A stretch of 49,223 bases of DNA from contig JAHEYZ010000004.1 in the NCBI GenBank assembly GCA_023251295.1, positions 1-49,223 of the forward strand, written 5' to 3'. Positions 1-9,847 of the stretch are shown here, piece after piece. The number at the start of each line of letters is the position of its first letter. Positions within the stretch are counted from its first letter, which is position 1. The notes beneath the pieces are model-generated. The model was given only the letters and a program-made list of their open reading frames with translations, did no database searches and was not told the DNA's origin. The translations under genes and the position numbers were made by a program. The stretch is from Nitrosotalea sp. (GTDB lineage: Archaea; Thermoproteota; Nitrososphaeria; Nitrososphaerales; Nitrosopumilaceae).

Positions 1-753
1 TTCTGCCCAGAACCATATTGCAAGTAAAATTATTGTAATTACCATTCTTACAAGCCAAGTCGTACCAAACCCAGTTTTTATTACTTCAAAGGCTGTAGTT
101 TGTAGAGTTATGGCTTGAACTGCTAACATCAAAATGTTTGATCCCAAAACCAAAAGCAAACCAATCCCAGTTAATTTTAAAAATAAATGAGAATGGGTTT
201 TCTCTAAAACATCAAGGTTTTCTTTTATAGTTTTTTTTGTTTTAAGGGATCTCCAAATCAATAAAGAAGATAGAACAAAGCCTAACACGACTACCTGTCC
301 AACTAAACCTGGAAATCGTGCTGCTGCTTCTGGGAAATATATTGATGGTCGTTGTGTTTTTTCTTCCAAAAGGGATGGTGGTATTTTTGCATTTCCCGCA
401 GAAAAGACAAAAGCATCATTTACAACATGTCCATCCACTTTAGAAAGTACTCTACTTGTTACTGTATACACCCCATCATTCAATGGTTTTGTAGTAACAA
501 TAAGTGAATTTTCACTATCAAAGTATTTTGTATCCTTGTTATCTACTTGATTTCCAGTGTTATCAAGAATTTTGATTGTACTAAATTCAACTTCTACTGT
601 TTCAGAATAACGAATTATTACTTGGGTTATTCCTACGGAAACGTTTGAAAATTGTATGGGTTCTGTTATTTTTATCTCTGGATGAGCATATGCTGAACCA
701 ATACTAATACTAGAAACAATAATTATGGAAATAAGAAATAGAAGTTTTCTCAC
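1..753 (-). CDS. CopC/CopD-like copper resistance domain membrane protein (3' end truncated by window edge)
   Basis: Reverse-strand reading from GTG at 753: MRKLLFLISIIIVSSISIGSAYAHPEIKITEPIQFSNVSVGITQVIIRYSETVEV...; signal peptide, mature N-terminus HPEI as in CopC, Ig-like domain, then TM helices. Not in the ORF track because it runs off the edge. Confidence 0.75.
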   Translation of the reverse strand, partial: MRKLLFLISIIIVSSISIGSAYAHPEIKITEPIQFSNVSVGITQVIIRYSETVEVEFSTIKILDNTGNQVDNKDTKYFDSENSLIVTTKPLNDGVYTVTSRVLSKVDGHVVNDAFVFSAGNAKIPPSLLEEKTQRPSIYFPEAAARFPGLVGQVVVLGFVLSSLLIWRSLKTKKTIKENLDVLEKTHSHLFLKLTGIGLLLVLGSNILMLAVQAITLQTTAFEVIKTGFGTTWLVRMVITIILLAIWFWAE

Positions 754-851
754 AGTTCCAAGATCTTCTTATGATAATTTAAACAATTGATTACTATGTA
801 TGTAACCAGAATTGAGCAAAGATAATAACACGTTATAGTTAGACGTTATTA

Positions 852-1493
852 ATGAACAACATCTCTTCATTTGTTCTTATTATATCATTATTACTTGTTA
901 GTGGATTATCCTCAGCTTATGCACATACTAATGTAACGGTGGAAAATCTTGTGATTGAAGTGGGTTGGCAGGAAGAACCCCCACTTGTTGGTTTTATAAA
1001 TGCGATTACTTTTGAAATAAATGAAAACACATCGGATGGACAAAGTGGTGTAAAAAATGCGTTCAAAAATCTGATAGCAACTGTAAAATCTGGCGGATTG
1101 GAAAAAACACTTGACATTGATTCTGACTCACAAGCAGGACATTATCATTCTAAAATTATTCCAACCAGAACAGGAAGTCTTGTTGTAGTGTTAAAGGGAG
1201 ATATTAATGGAATTCCAATAGATTCTGAAATCACAGTTGAAGATGTAGAGGATAAATCGTTACTTGCATTTCCTGATACCACTGGTTCCTCAGATCAAGA
1301 TGTTGTAGCATTAAAGAATGCCATGTCTGGATTACAAAAAGAAATTACTTTACTTAAATCTAGGATTAGTGGACTGGATACAACCTCAGGTAATTTTAGT
1401 GCAGAAACTGCCTACAATTTTGGCGTTTTTGGCCTTTCTCTTGGTGCAGCTGGAGTAATCTTAGCGATAGTTGCAATGATAAAAAGAAAATAA
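852..1493 (+). CDS. Secreted/membrane-anchored protein with N-terminal signal peptide and C-terminal TM helix
   Basis: ORF 213 aa; signal peptide ending SSAYAHTN, C-terminal hydrophobic segment followed by KRK. Confidence 0.7.
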   Translation: MNNISSFVLIISLLLVSGLSSAYAHTNVTVENLVIEVGWQEEPPLVGFINAITFEINENTSDGQSGVKNAFKNLIATVKSGGLEKTLDIDSDSQAGHYHSKIIPTRTGSLVVVLKGDINGIPIDSEITVEDVEDKSLLAFPDTTGSSDQDVVALKNAMSGLQKEITLLKSRISGLDTTSGNFSAETAYNFGVFGLSLGAAGVILAIVAMIKRK

Positions 1494-1497
1494 AGGT

Positions 1498-2373
1498 TTA
1501 GAGCTTTGGAATAACTCTATTCTTAGCAGTTACTGCAATGATGCTCACTATACTAATTGCAAGCACTAGTGCTGCAATAGTGCCAAATTCTGGAACTACT
1601 TTCAAGGAAACCATATCGCCTTTAGGACCTGTCCAACTTGCTTCCTGATCTGGAAGTCCGATTCCAAGAATTGTTACTTGAACATCGACTGGACTGTCAG
1701 AGGCCAAAGCGCTCGTAGTATGTTCTCCTTCACCGGTATGTTCATGAACACCTGATTCAGAAAGAACTTCTACACCATCTTGCATTGCAGTAATGTCATA
1801 ATTGATGTGTGAAATTGCTTTCCCGTCAGCATCTGTGAATGTAACATCCATTGACATTTCTTTTCCAGCAGCTGGAGTGCCTGCTCCAATTTTTACATCC
1901 ACTGAACCATCAGCAGACATTGCACTTGCATATGTTTCGTTTTCTTCCTCAGGAGTTTCTTCTTCCATCGTTTCAGCTTGAACAGTTACTATGCCAGTCA
2001 TCCATGGATGAACCTGGCAGAAGTATGGAAATGTTCCAGCTTCTTCAAATTTTTTGGAAAATGTTTTTCCTGGGCCAAATAAACTGCTGTCAAATTCAGT
2101 TCCAACATTGTCAGGATCATTTTGAAGATCACCACTTGTAGCGGTATGTGCCGCTGTATCGGTGTTTGTCCAAGTGACTTGGCCACCTACATCAACAACA
2201 ACCTCATAAGGATCGTAACAAGATTTTGTTTCCTCACAACCAGGCGTTGCCGCACCTTTTGCTATGCTTACATCAACTTTGGTATGGTCAGCAAAAGCAC
2301 TTGGTGCAATTGCAATCATTCCAGCTACAAGGGTCAAAACAACAAAGAATGAACCTATTGATTTTGACTTCAT
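1498..2373 (-). CDS. Plastocyanin/cupredoxin-domain protein with PEFG-type C-terminal sorting segment
   Basis: VTWTNTDTAAHTATSG...FPYFCQVHPWMTGIVTV (type-1 copper H...C..H...M ligands); C-term VPEFGTIAALVLAISIVSIIAVTAKNR. Confidence 0.9.
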   Translation of the reverse strand: MKSKSIGSFFVVLTLVAGMIAIAPSAFADHTKVDVSIAKGAATPGCEETKSCYDPYEVVVDVGGQVTWTNTDTAAHTATSGDLQNDPDNVGTEFDSSLFGPGKTFSKKFEEAGTFPYFCQVHPWMTGIVTVQAETMEEETPEEENETYASAMSADGSVDVKIGAGTPAAGKEMSMDVTFTDADGKAISHINYDITAMQDGVEVLSESGVHEHTGEGEHTTSALASDSPVDVQVTILGIGLPDQEASWTGPKGDMVSLKVVPEFGTIAALVLAISIVSIIAVTAKNRVIPKL

Positions 2374-2395
2374 GTTGTGAATATTTAAAATGGGC

Positions 2396-3385
2396 TTATA
2401 AAAAGATGATCTTCATTTTCTGTACTGATTTCCAAATTGCCCATGAGGAAAACATCGCACCAGTTCCTACAAATGACAATACTAATGCTGATGTTGAAAT
2501 CATCATAAATTGTACATTTCCAATCACACTTGAAATTAATGTTAGAGCTAACGCTATAGAAATTACTATAATTGCAGTTTTAATTCTAGATCTAAAACCT
2601 TTTCTAATGTATTTAGACGCAAGACCTACTGGCCAAAGATAAGTAGCGCCAATAAGAGATGATGCTATCATACCTGATGTTATCAATGAAATCTCACCAT
2701 TGTCAACACTAGTAAGCTTTGTAATTTGTAATATTCCAAGGAGAGGTGTAATTCCTGCTCTGACTAATTCCTGAAAGATGGAATTGTTTCTTTCAACATC
2801 TGCTACTGAAGGACTAAAAGTATAGTACACAGTATTAAATGCATTAATGAAGCTTGAACCAACCGCCGTTGACATTATTATATCGTCTCTATACTCTCTG
2901 AGAAACTGAACTTGGGGAGAAAGCTCAGAACCAAATGCTGCTGTAGCTATAAGACATCCATTTTTTGGTTGAGATTCTTTTCCAACAGAAATTGTAAATG
3001 AGGCAGTTTCTGTGGGAATTGGTTGAAATACTATTCCTTGTACATCAATTGAAACTTTGTATTCCCCTGCTTCTTGAAATTCATATGGAATCGTAACAGA
3101 ACCAATGGCAGTGTGAGTTAACGGAATTCCAAATACCTGTTTATCATCTTTAGTAACAGTTACTGAGTAATCTACGTGTTCTTGAATTGTTTTTGAACTT
3201 TTATTTATGAAATCAATTTTTAATTTAGTTTGTTCTCCTGTTTGTGGATGTGCTGGAATTGTTGACAATCCCACTTGTAGGGTGCCTTTATCAGTTAAAG
3301 CGACTAGTTGTTCAGATTGTTCCTGAGCAAAAGCAGGAAAAATTACTAAAGTTAACAAAACTATTGTTAAAAGGATCTTCAACAC
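2396..3385 (-). CDS. Membrane protein with CFI-box-like (CLIATAAFGSELSPQVQFLREYRDD) domain
   Basis: Signal peptide, beta-rich ectodomain, motif NGCLIATAAFGSELSPQVQFLREYRDDIIMSTAVGSSF, then TM helices. Confidence 0.65.
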   Translation of the reverse strand: MLKILLTIVLLTLVIFPAFAQEQSEQLVALTDKGTLQVGLSTIPAHPQTGEQTKLKIDFINKSSKTIQEHVDYSVTVTKDDKQVFGIPLTHTAIGSVTIPYEFQEAGEYKVSIDVQGIVFQPIPTETASFTISVGKESQPKNGCLIATAAFGSELSPQVQFLREYRDDIIMSTAVGSSFINAFNTVYYTFSPSVADVERNNSIFQELVRAGITPLLGILQITKLTSVDNGEISLITSGMIASSLIGATYLWPVGLASKYIRKGFRSRIKTAIIVISIALALTLISSVIGNVQFMMISTSALVLSFVGTGAMFSSWAIWKSVQKMKIIFL

Positions 3386-3456
3386 ACTTAATCTCTCTTA
3401 ATACAAATAAGAATTTTACCAGTCTTTATTGTTTGATATAAATAATAAAATCTGAA

Positions 3457-4620
3457 TTATGAGCCTGCTTGCGGATTTACCACGTGTAATGATATTGCAT
3501 GATCATCTACAAGGGCACCCACTCCTACCGATACATCTTTTATTCTAAGTACGACTTTGGTCAAATCTTCAGAGGGGAGATTGTACTTTTCAGCTAGAAT
3601 ATTCTTTATTCTAGTTTCAGTATTTGAAATCTTATTGAGCTCAGAAGGCATAGTAACATCAAGTGGTTTACGTATTATCTCCTTTGGAATCAAACCACTT
3701 CCATCCTGAATTATATAAAATGAAATCTTGTCTAATATGACTTCATGTGGTAGAGTAGGAAGTGCATTTGCTGTATAAAATACCTGAACATCAAGCAGAT
3801 TGATCTCATCTTTAGAGATGTTTCTTAATATTTTACTGTCTTCAGTTCCAAGCATGGAATCTAACTGAATTCTAATTATTGCAAAACCCTCTACCAGTTT
3901 TTCGTTGTTGTGGCCAAGACCAAGCAAGTCTCTCATCTGTTTACAGACTATAGTAGTAGATGTTTCCTCATCCAAATTTTTTAAAATTGAGTTTGAGCTG
4001 GCTCCGTCATTTATCACAACATTCCATAGTATTTCAATTGGGAAATTTTGTTTGTTGAATATGCTAATATCTGTGTCATAATGACCAGGTCTTACCGGTC
4101 CTTCATCTCCAAAAACAGAACCGCAGACAAATTTTGCAGTGTATGTGATGTTTCGTATAGAATTATTTCTATCTGAATCAATTGTCTCAGGATTGTTTGT
4201 AAACGATGCAACTGCAGAAGAATCTTTTATTTCGATTATCTTTGAAAATTTGTCTAAGGAATATCCAGAAGGTATTCCTATCTGATTGACAGTATAATTT
4301 CCGTTTTTTACACCTGATACTGTGATAATTCCATTGTTATCTTTTTCAGAATCTAATGAAGAATTATCTTTAATTGTTAAAGTTCCAGTCATCTTGTATG
4401 GATCTGGTGTAATAGAATATCCTCCTTCAGAAAGTAAGATATTATCATTTGTTAGTGTAATTATGGTAATTGAAGAATTCTGAGCAAAAGCAAAATTCTG
4501 AACATCACGAGAGTCAAAATTCAATAAAAAATAAGAAACTAATCCTAGTGTACATAGTACCAGAACAAAGGAAAATTTTTTCCAATTCTTCATTTTCTTA
4601 TTCTTGCCTTTAATCCTCAT
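3457..4620 (-). CDS. Hypothetical secreted/anchored protein
   Basis: ORF 387 aa with N-terminal hydrophobic anchor after KKMKNWKK. Confidence 0.55.
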   Translation of the reverse strand: MRIKGKNKKMKNWKKFSFVLVLCTLGLVSYFLLNFDSRDVQNFAFAQNSSITIITLTNDNILLSEGGYSITPDPYKMTGTLTIKDNSSLDSEKDNNGIITVSGVKNGNYTVNQIGIPSGYSLDKFSKIIEIKDSSAVASFTNNPETIDSDRNNSIRNITYTAKFVCGSVFGDEGPVRPGHYDTDISIFNKQNFPIEILWNVVINDGASSNSILKNLDEETSTTIVCKQMRDLLGLGHNNEKLVEGFAIIRIQLDSMLGTEDSKILRNISKDEINLLDVQVFYTANALPTLPHEVILDKISFYIIQDGSGLIPKEIIRKPLDVTMPSELNKISNTETRIKNILAEKYNLPSEDLTKVVLRIKDVSVGVGALVDDHAISLHVVNPQAGS

Positions 4621-4685
4621 TCATTTATATCATTAGTAGAAATCTGACTAAGAATTAAATAGAATCCTCTCAGTGCTTTCAACAT

Positions 4686-6317
4686 ATGCATTTTATTTCT
4701 AATAATGTTTTTACAATAATTTGTTCTCTCATACTTCTTTCCATCACATCTTCTGTTATACATTTTGAGGCTTATGGAGATGGTCTTACCATGGAAAATT
4801 TGCCTCCTGCAAGTGTAGGTAATAGGCAAGCAAGTCTTTTCATTCAAGTAAGTCCACCGATTTTAACTTCAGATACCGCTCAAGATACATTTTTGAAGCT
4901 GAGATTGTTTGACGCAAATAATAATCAAACAATACAATCCAATTCATTTTTTGTTAAAGTAACAAAAGACGAACAACTTCTAATGAGAGAGCTATTCTAT
5001 ACAAAATCTGGTGTTTTAACTATTAAATTCAAGCCAATCAACACACCAGGCAAATGGCAAGCTTATGGCGATATAGAACCCACTCTAGGTGGATGGACTG
5101 CAACTAATGATCAGGTACGAGTAGATGCTCCTGTCTTTTTAGAAGGAGGACTTTATCATTTTGAAATCAAATTCATTGGTATTGATGCAGCTAAAAATAT
5201 CTTCAAACAAGGTGATGAACCTACTTTTAATTCCTATCTAAGTGTAGGAGATGTTTTCAAAAAATCAGTTACTTATCAGGCAAAATCTTATGATACTACG
5301 ATTATCTCCTACTATGATAGAATAAAAGATTTTAAGTTCGATGAATCTAAAAAACTCATTTCCTTTTACATGCCATTTAATTGGAATGTATCAAGAATAG
5401 AAGGTCAAAACATCTTTGTTCATGAAGAAATCCAGATTCCAAAATCATTTAAAGACTTTGCAGACAATACATCATTTTCTGCTAAAGTAAATGGAATCCC
5501 ACTGGTTGGAAGAATGCTGGCCGTAGATCCCTACTCAAAAGAAGATGAATTGATTCTTCATTATTTAATAAACAAAAATGATATCCTAGAAATGTCAAAA
5601 AAAGTACCACCTACTACGAAGACTATGGATTTCACACTTTCTCCGGGAAATGTAGATGCTCAGACTTCCACCGAGATATTAACTGATTTTGGAGGATTCA
5701 GAGCTGAACTTGGATGGTCGCCAACGGATCTAAAAACAAACACAAAGACAGATCTCAAAGTGATTTTCTTTGATGCATTTTCAGGTAAACAGGTAGCTGG
5801 TGATGTAAAATATGATCTAAAGATACTTGATAAAAATGGTAATCCAGCATTTTCTAAAGCGAATCTTAATGCAATAGGAGCCACAGATACTCAATCGATT
5901 AATTTTGCAAACAACGGCGTTTACACGTTAGAAATAGATATCAAATCAATCACAATAACCGGAAAAACTGATTCTAGCAGACTAGGCATTGCTAGAGGTT
6001 ATGTTATCATACCATCAACTATTACTTCTAGTAATCCTACAGACGTAATTAAAATTCCTGACTGGGTTAGAAATAATGCAAAGTGGTGGTCAGAAGGTTC
6101 TATTGGTGACAAAGACTTTGCATCAGGAATTCAATACATGATTAAACAAGGAATAATCATAATACCTGTATCAGAAAATGGTGGATCTAACCAAAACATC
6201 AAGATTCCTGACTGGGTTAGAAATAATGCAAAGTGGTGGTCAGAAGGTTCTATTGGTGACAAAGACTTTGCATCAGGAATTCAATACATGATCAAGATGG
6301 GTATAATTACTGTATAG
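4686..6317 (+). CDS. Secreted protein with two C-terminal tandem W-rich repeats (IPDWVRNNAKWWSEGSIGDKDFASGIQYMIK)
   Basis: ORF 543 aa; signal peptide; two near-identical C-terminal repeats. Confidence 0.7.
   Translation: MHFISNNVFTIICSLILLSITSSVIHFEAYGDGLTMENLPPASVGNRQASLFIQVSPPILTSDTAQDTFLKLRLFDANNNQTIQSNSFFVKVTKDEQLLMRELFYTKSGVLTIKFKPINTPGKWQAYGDIEPTLGGWTATNDQVRVDAPVFLEGGLYHFEIKFIGIDAAKNIFKQGDEPTFNSYLSVGDVFKKSVTYQAKSYDTTIISYYDRIKDFKFDESKKLISFYMPFNWNVSRIEGQNIFVHEEIQIPKSFKDFADNTSFSAKVNGIPLVGRMLAVDPYSKEDELILHYLINKNDILEMSKKVPPTTKTMDFTLSPGNVDAQTSTEILTDFGGFRAELGWSPTDLKTNTKTDLKVIFFDAFSGKQVAGDVKYDLKILDKNGNPAFSKANLNAIGATDTQSINFANNGVYTLEIDIKSITITGKTDSSRLGIARGYVIIPSTITSSNPTDVIKIPDWVRNNAKWWSEGSIGDKDFASGIQYMIKQGIIIIPVSENGGSNQNIKIPDWVRNNAKWWSEGSIGDKDFASGIQYMIKMGIITV
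6054..6142 (+). repeat. 89-bp direct repeat, copy 1
   Basis: ATTCCTGACTGGGTTAGAAATAATGCAAAGTGGTGG...CAATACATGAT identical to 6204-6292. Confidence 0.95.
6204..6292 (+). repeat. 89-bp direct repeat, copy 2 (150 bp offset)
   Basis: Identical by eye to 6054-6142. Confidence 0.95.
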
Positions 6318-6368
6318 ATTCTTGTCTACAAATATTATTATACAAAACAATTAGTGATGTATTATTGA

Positions 6369-7100
6369 ATGCTGCCTATCAAGGATGAAAATCCAAAGCC
6401 GGTTGGATATAGACCATTAGTTACTTATTTCTTAATTGCCACAAATGTAATAATTTTTTTGTATGAAGTTACCGTAACTGGACAATTCTTCGAATTTACA
6501 AATCAAAATGCAGCACAATTATTTTATCAACATGCAACAGTTCCATCTGAAATAATTAGAGGTCTTATTGACAAGGATTACAGTGTAATACAACCACTTT
6601 TTTCTTCTATGTTTCTCCATGGAGGCATAATACATCTTGGTGGAAACATGCTTTTTTTGTATATCTTCGGTGATAACATTGAATTAAAATTTGGAAGAAT
6701 AAAATTTCTTCTTCTCTATCTATTTTGGGGATTAGTAGCAGATTTTGTCCACATAATGTCAGATCCATCCAGTCAAATTCCTGCACTAGGTGCGTCTGGA
6801 GCAATATCTGGTGTTCTTGGAGTTTATCTTATATTGTTTCCTCGAACGAAGATAGTAACTTTTATCTTCATGGGATTCTTTGCAAGAATGGCTCGCATAT
6901 CAGCAATGTGGTATCTTCCGTTTTGGTTCCTATTTCAAAATGTATTACCTGCAATAATAGGGTCAAGCGGTTCTGGCGTTGCATTTCTTGCTCATATTGG
7001 AGGATTTGTGGTAGGTTTGGCAACAGGGTTAATCTATAAACAAACTCACCGTTCAGAGTTCTTTTATGGAAAAAGATATGGTTGGAAAGGAGATAGTTAA
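6369..7100 (+). CDS. Rhomboid family intramembrane serine protease
   Basis: GASGAISGVLGVYL catalytic Ser motif, FLHGGIIHLGGNMLFLYIFGDNIE, AHIGGFVVGLATG catalytic His. Confidence 0.9.
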   Translation: MLPIKDENPKPVGYRPLVTYFLIATNVIIFLYEVTVTGQFFEFTNQNAAQLFYQHATVPSEIIRGLIDKDYSVIQPLFSSMFLHGGIIHLGGNMLFLYIFGDNIELKFGRIKFLLLYLFWGLVADFVHIMSDPSSQIPALGASGAISGVLGVYLILFPRTKIVTFIFMGFFARMARISAMWYLPFWFLFQNVLPAIIGSSGSGVAFLAHIGGFVVGLATGLIYKQTHRSEFFYGKRYGWKGDS

Positions 7101-7147
7101 TCAAATCAATTTGTAAGGAATAAATCTATCACTATGTTTGAAAACAT

Positions 7148-7324
7148 ATGCCATTGATCACAGTTTCAATGTATCCTGGCAGGACACAAAAACAAAAGGA
7201 AGATTTTGCAAAAGCAATTACAAAATCTGCAGTAGAGATCCTAAAAACAAAAGAAAACCATGTAATAGTAGTCTTTGAGGAAAACCCAAAAGAAAATTGG
7301 TACATGGCAGGGAATCCTCTTTAA
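7148..7324 (+). CDS. 4-oxalocrotonate tautomerase family protein (58 aa)
   Basis: Translation MPLITVSMYPGRTQKQKEDFAKAITKSAVEILKTKENHVIVVFEENPKENWYMAGNPL; catalytic Pro directly after Met. Missed by ORF track length cutoff. Confidence 0.8.
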   Translation: MPLITVSMYPGRTQKQKEDFAKAITKSAVEILKTKENHVIVVFEENPKENWYMAGNPL

Positions 7325-7359
7325 ACTACCTTTTTATTTTAAATCAATTTACCTGACTC

Positions 7360-8169
7360 ATGACAAAAATTGCTCTAGTACAATTCAAAGCTAATGTTGA
7401 CAAAAACAAAAATCTAATAAAAATAACTGATTATATAAGTAAAGCAGCAAATAGAGGTGCAAAATTATGTGCATTTCCTGAATTTATGATGTGTTACACA
7501 CCCTCTTCACAATCTCCAAAAGAACTAGCAAATTTAGCTGAAAGAATTACTGGGGAATTCGTTTCCAAAATTTCTAAAAGTGCAAAGCAAAACTCAATCC
7601 AAGTTGTGGGGACCATTTACGAGAAAAGCCCAATGACAAATCGTGTTTATGATACTTCTTTTCTAACAGATAATAAAGGAAAAGTTGTTTCAAAATATAG
7701 AAAAATTCACCTCTATGACGCATTAGGAATGAAAGAATCTAAAAAATTGTATCCCGGTTCTCAAATCTCAAAACCTATAAAGACAACCATAGGTATGGTC
7801 GGGATGATGATTTGTTATGATCTCAGATTTCCTGAGATGTCAAGAATATTATCATCAGCAGGATCAGAATTTTTAGTTGTTCCCTCGGCTTGGGTGCAAG
7901 GTGAGATGAAGGAAGAACATTGGATAACTATCAATAGGACACGTGCAATCGAAAATGGTTGTTATGTTGTTGCCCCTGATCAAGTTGGTAATATCTACTG
8001 CGGAAGAAGTTTAGTAATTGATCCATATGGAAAAATATTATTAGATATGAAAAAGAAAGAAGGAATTGGAATCGTAGATGTTTCACTTGATAGAATTAAA
8101 CAAGTGAGAAAAAATCTTCCACTTTTAAAAAATAGGAGAACTGATATATATTCAAATTTTAAGTTTTAA
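7360..8169 (+). CDS. Carbon-nitrogen hydrolase (nitrilase/omega-amidase type)
   Basis: FPEFMM (Glu), YRKIHLYD (Lys), MICYDLRFPE (Cys) catalytic triad. Confidence 0.9.
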   Translation: MTKIALVQFKANVDKNKNLIKITDYISKAANRGAKLCAFPEFMMCYTPSSQSPKELANLAERITGEFVSKISKSAKQNSIQVVGTIYEKSPMTNRVYDTSFLTDNKGKVVSKYRKIHLYDALGMKESKKLYPGSQISKPIKTTIGMVGMMICYDLRFPEMSRILSSAGSEFLVVPSAWVQGEMKEEHWITINRTRAIENGCYVVAPDQVGNIYCGRSLVIDPYGKILLDMKKKEGIGIVDVSLDRIKQVRKNLPLLKNRRTDIYSNFKF

Positions 8170-8620
8170 TTTGTCTACTCTCACATTTTATATTACAACA
8201 TTGTCTTGACCATTTTTGTTTTCTAGTGTATCTAAAAAGAATTATTGGCCATGCACAGGTGTTACAAGGAATTTTGGTTGTGCAAATCATTCCTCTTTGT
8301 ATTAAAGGAGATGATGCTCTACAACCGTTATAATAATTTGAACATCCAATAAATCTTTTTTTTGTTTTTCTAGATCGAATAACCATTAATTTCCCTATAT
8401 GACATTCTGGACATTCCAATAATCCATTGCTTGGTAAATTTGTTCCAAGTATTACATATTTTCTTTTTCTTTCGGACCAAGAGAGATATCCATTTTTATC
8501 GTAATACTGTATTATTTCATTTTTCATTTTAACAATTTTTCTTTTAGAAATTTTAATAGAGTTTCTTGGAACTAAAATCTCATTTTTTGCAACAATAGAT
8601 TTCCCTTTATTGAACTTCAT
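8159..8620 (-). CDS. Topoisomerase-type C4 zinc-ribbon protein (stand-alone)
   Basis: CPECHIGKLMVIRSRKTKKRFIGCSNYYNGC resembles C-terminal Zn ribbons of topoisomerase I; second CNTC...C...C ribbon. Confidence 0.7.
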   Translation of the reverse strand: MKFNKGKSIVAKNEILVPRNSIKISKRKIVKMKNEIIQYYDKNGYLSWSERKRKYVILGTNLPSNGLLECPECHIGKLMVIRSRKTKKRFIGCSNYYNGCRASSPLIQRGMICTTKIPCNTCAWPIILFRYTRKQKWSRQCCNIKCESRQIKT

Positions 8621-8692
8621 AGTGTGTCAATCATCTTCTTATAATTGGAGATTAATGAAGAATTTTTATATGGAATATGGTCAGCGAGATTT

Positions 8693-9847
8693 ATGGAAAA
8701 AGTCTGTGTTATTGGCGCCGGAAGCACAAAATACGGAAAATTACAAGATAGCATTACAGATATTGCTGTTCAGGCATCTGTTGAAGCTATTGAGAACGCT
8801 GGCATTGAACCAAAAGAACTTCAAGCAGGATACATATCAAATGTCTTTGGTATCGCAGATAAACAGGTTCACTTGGGACCTGTTATTATGAGTAATCTTG
8901 GCATTGCAGAAGTACCATCATTGACAATTGAATCCGCATGTGGAAGTGGCTCTGTTTCATTTAGAGAAGCTTACGCTAATGTTGCTGCAGGATTTTATGA
9001 TGCAGTTTTGGCAACAGGTGTTGAAAAAGTAACTCAAACTGGAACGGAATGGACTACAACATATTTTTCTTATTGCTCTGATTTCTTTTATGAAGGTGGA
9101 GCTGGTGCATCATTTCCAGGATTATTTGCATCGATGGCTCGAGCTTACCTTGCAGAATTTAAAGCAACAGAAGAAGATCTTGCATTGGTTGCAGTAAAAA
9201 ATCACGACAATGGTTTCGCAAATCCAAAAGCACATTTAAGAAAAAAAATTACAGTTGATGATGTAATGAAATCTGCAGTCGTCGCCAGTCCTCTCAAGTT
9301 ATATGATTGTTGTCCATTTTCTGATGGTGCAAGTGCAGTGATCCTATGCAATGAAAAATTTGCAAAAGAGCATACAAAAAACTACATTCAAGTTATTGGA
9401 TCTGGGAGAGGCGGTTCACCAGCTGCTTTGCAAGGACGTGAACATATTACAACAATACCAAGTACAAAAATTGCAGCTCAAGCTGCATATAAAATGGCTG
9501 ATGTTACACCAAAAGATATTGATTTTGCAGAAGTACATGACTGTTTCACAATTGCAGAATTAGTTGATACTGAAGACTTGGGATTTTTTGAAAAAGGAAA
9601 AGCAGTTGAAGCAGTACGACAAGGAATGACAAAGCTAAACGGTACCATCTCTATCAATCCATCTGGGGGATTAAAATCAAAAGGCCATCCAATTGGTGCA
9701 ACTGGAATTGGTCAGGTAGTTGAAGTATATGATCAACTTACAGGAAAAGCTGGTGAAAGAACAGTAAAGGATGCAAAAATTGGTTTAACACATAACTTTG
9801 GCGCAACAGGTGCAAGTTGCGCTGTACATATATTCAAAAGTGTATAA
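8693..9847 (+). CDS. Thiolase family protein (acetyl-CoA C-acetyltransferase-like)
   Basis: MEKVCVIGAGSTKYGK..., ESACGSGSVSF active-site Cys, NPSGGLKSKGHPIGATG, HNFGATGASCAVHIF. Start placed 16 codons inside the track ORF. Confidence 0.9.
   Translation: MEKVCVIGAGSTKYGKLQDSITDIAVQASVEAIENAGIEPKELQAGYISNVFGIADKQVHLGPVIMSNLGIAEVPSLTIESACGSGSVSFREAYANVAAGFYDAVLATGVEKVTQTGTEWTTTYFSYCSDFFYEGGAGASFPGLFASMARAYLAEFKATEEDLALVAVKNHDNGFANPKAHLRKKITVDDVMKSAVVASPLKLYDCCPFSDGASAVILCNEKFAKEHTKNYIQVIGSGRGGSPAALQGREHITTIPSTKIAAQAAYKMADVTPKDIDFAEVHDCFTIAELVDTEDLGFFEKGKAVEAVRQGMTKLNGTISINPSGGLKSKGHPIGATGIGQVVEVYDQLTGKAGERTVKDAKIGLTHNFGATGASCAVHIFKSV

Noticed and set aside
1851-2642. Plus-strand ORFs opposite the plastocyanin and CFI-box genes
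   Set aside because: Composition is an antisense artefact (Leu/His/Gln-rich) and the minus-strand genes are clearly real.
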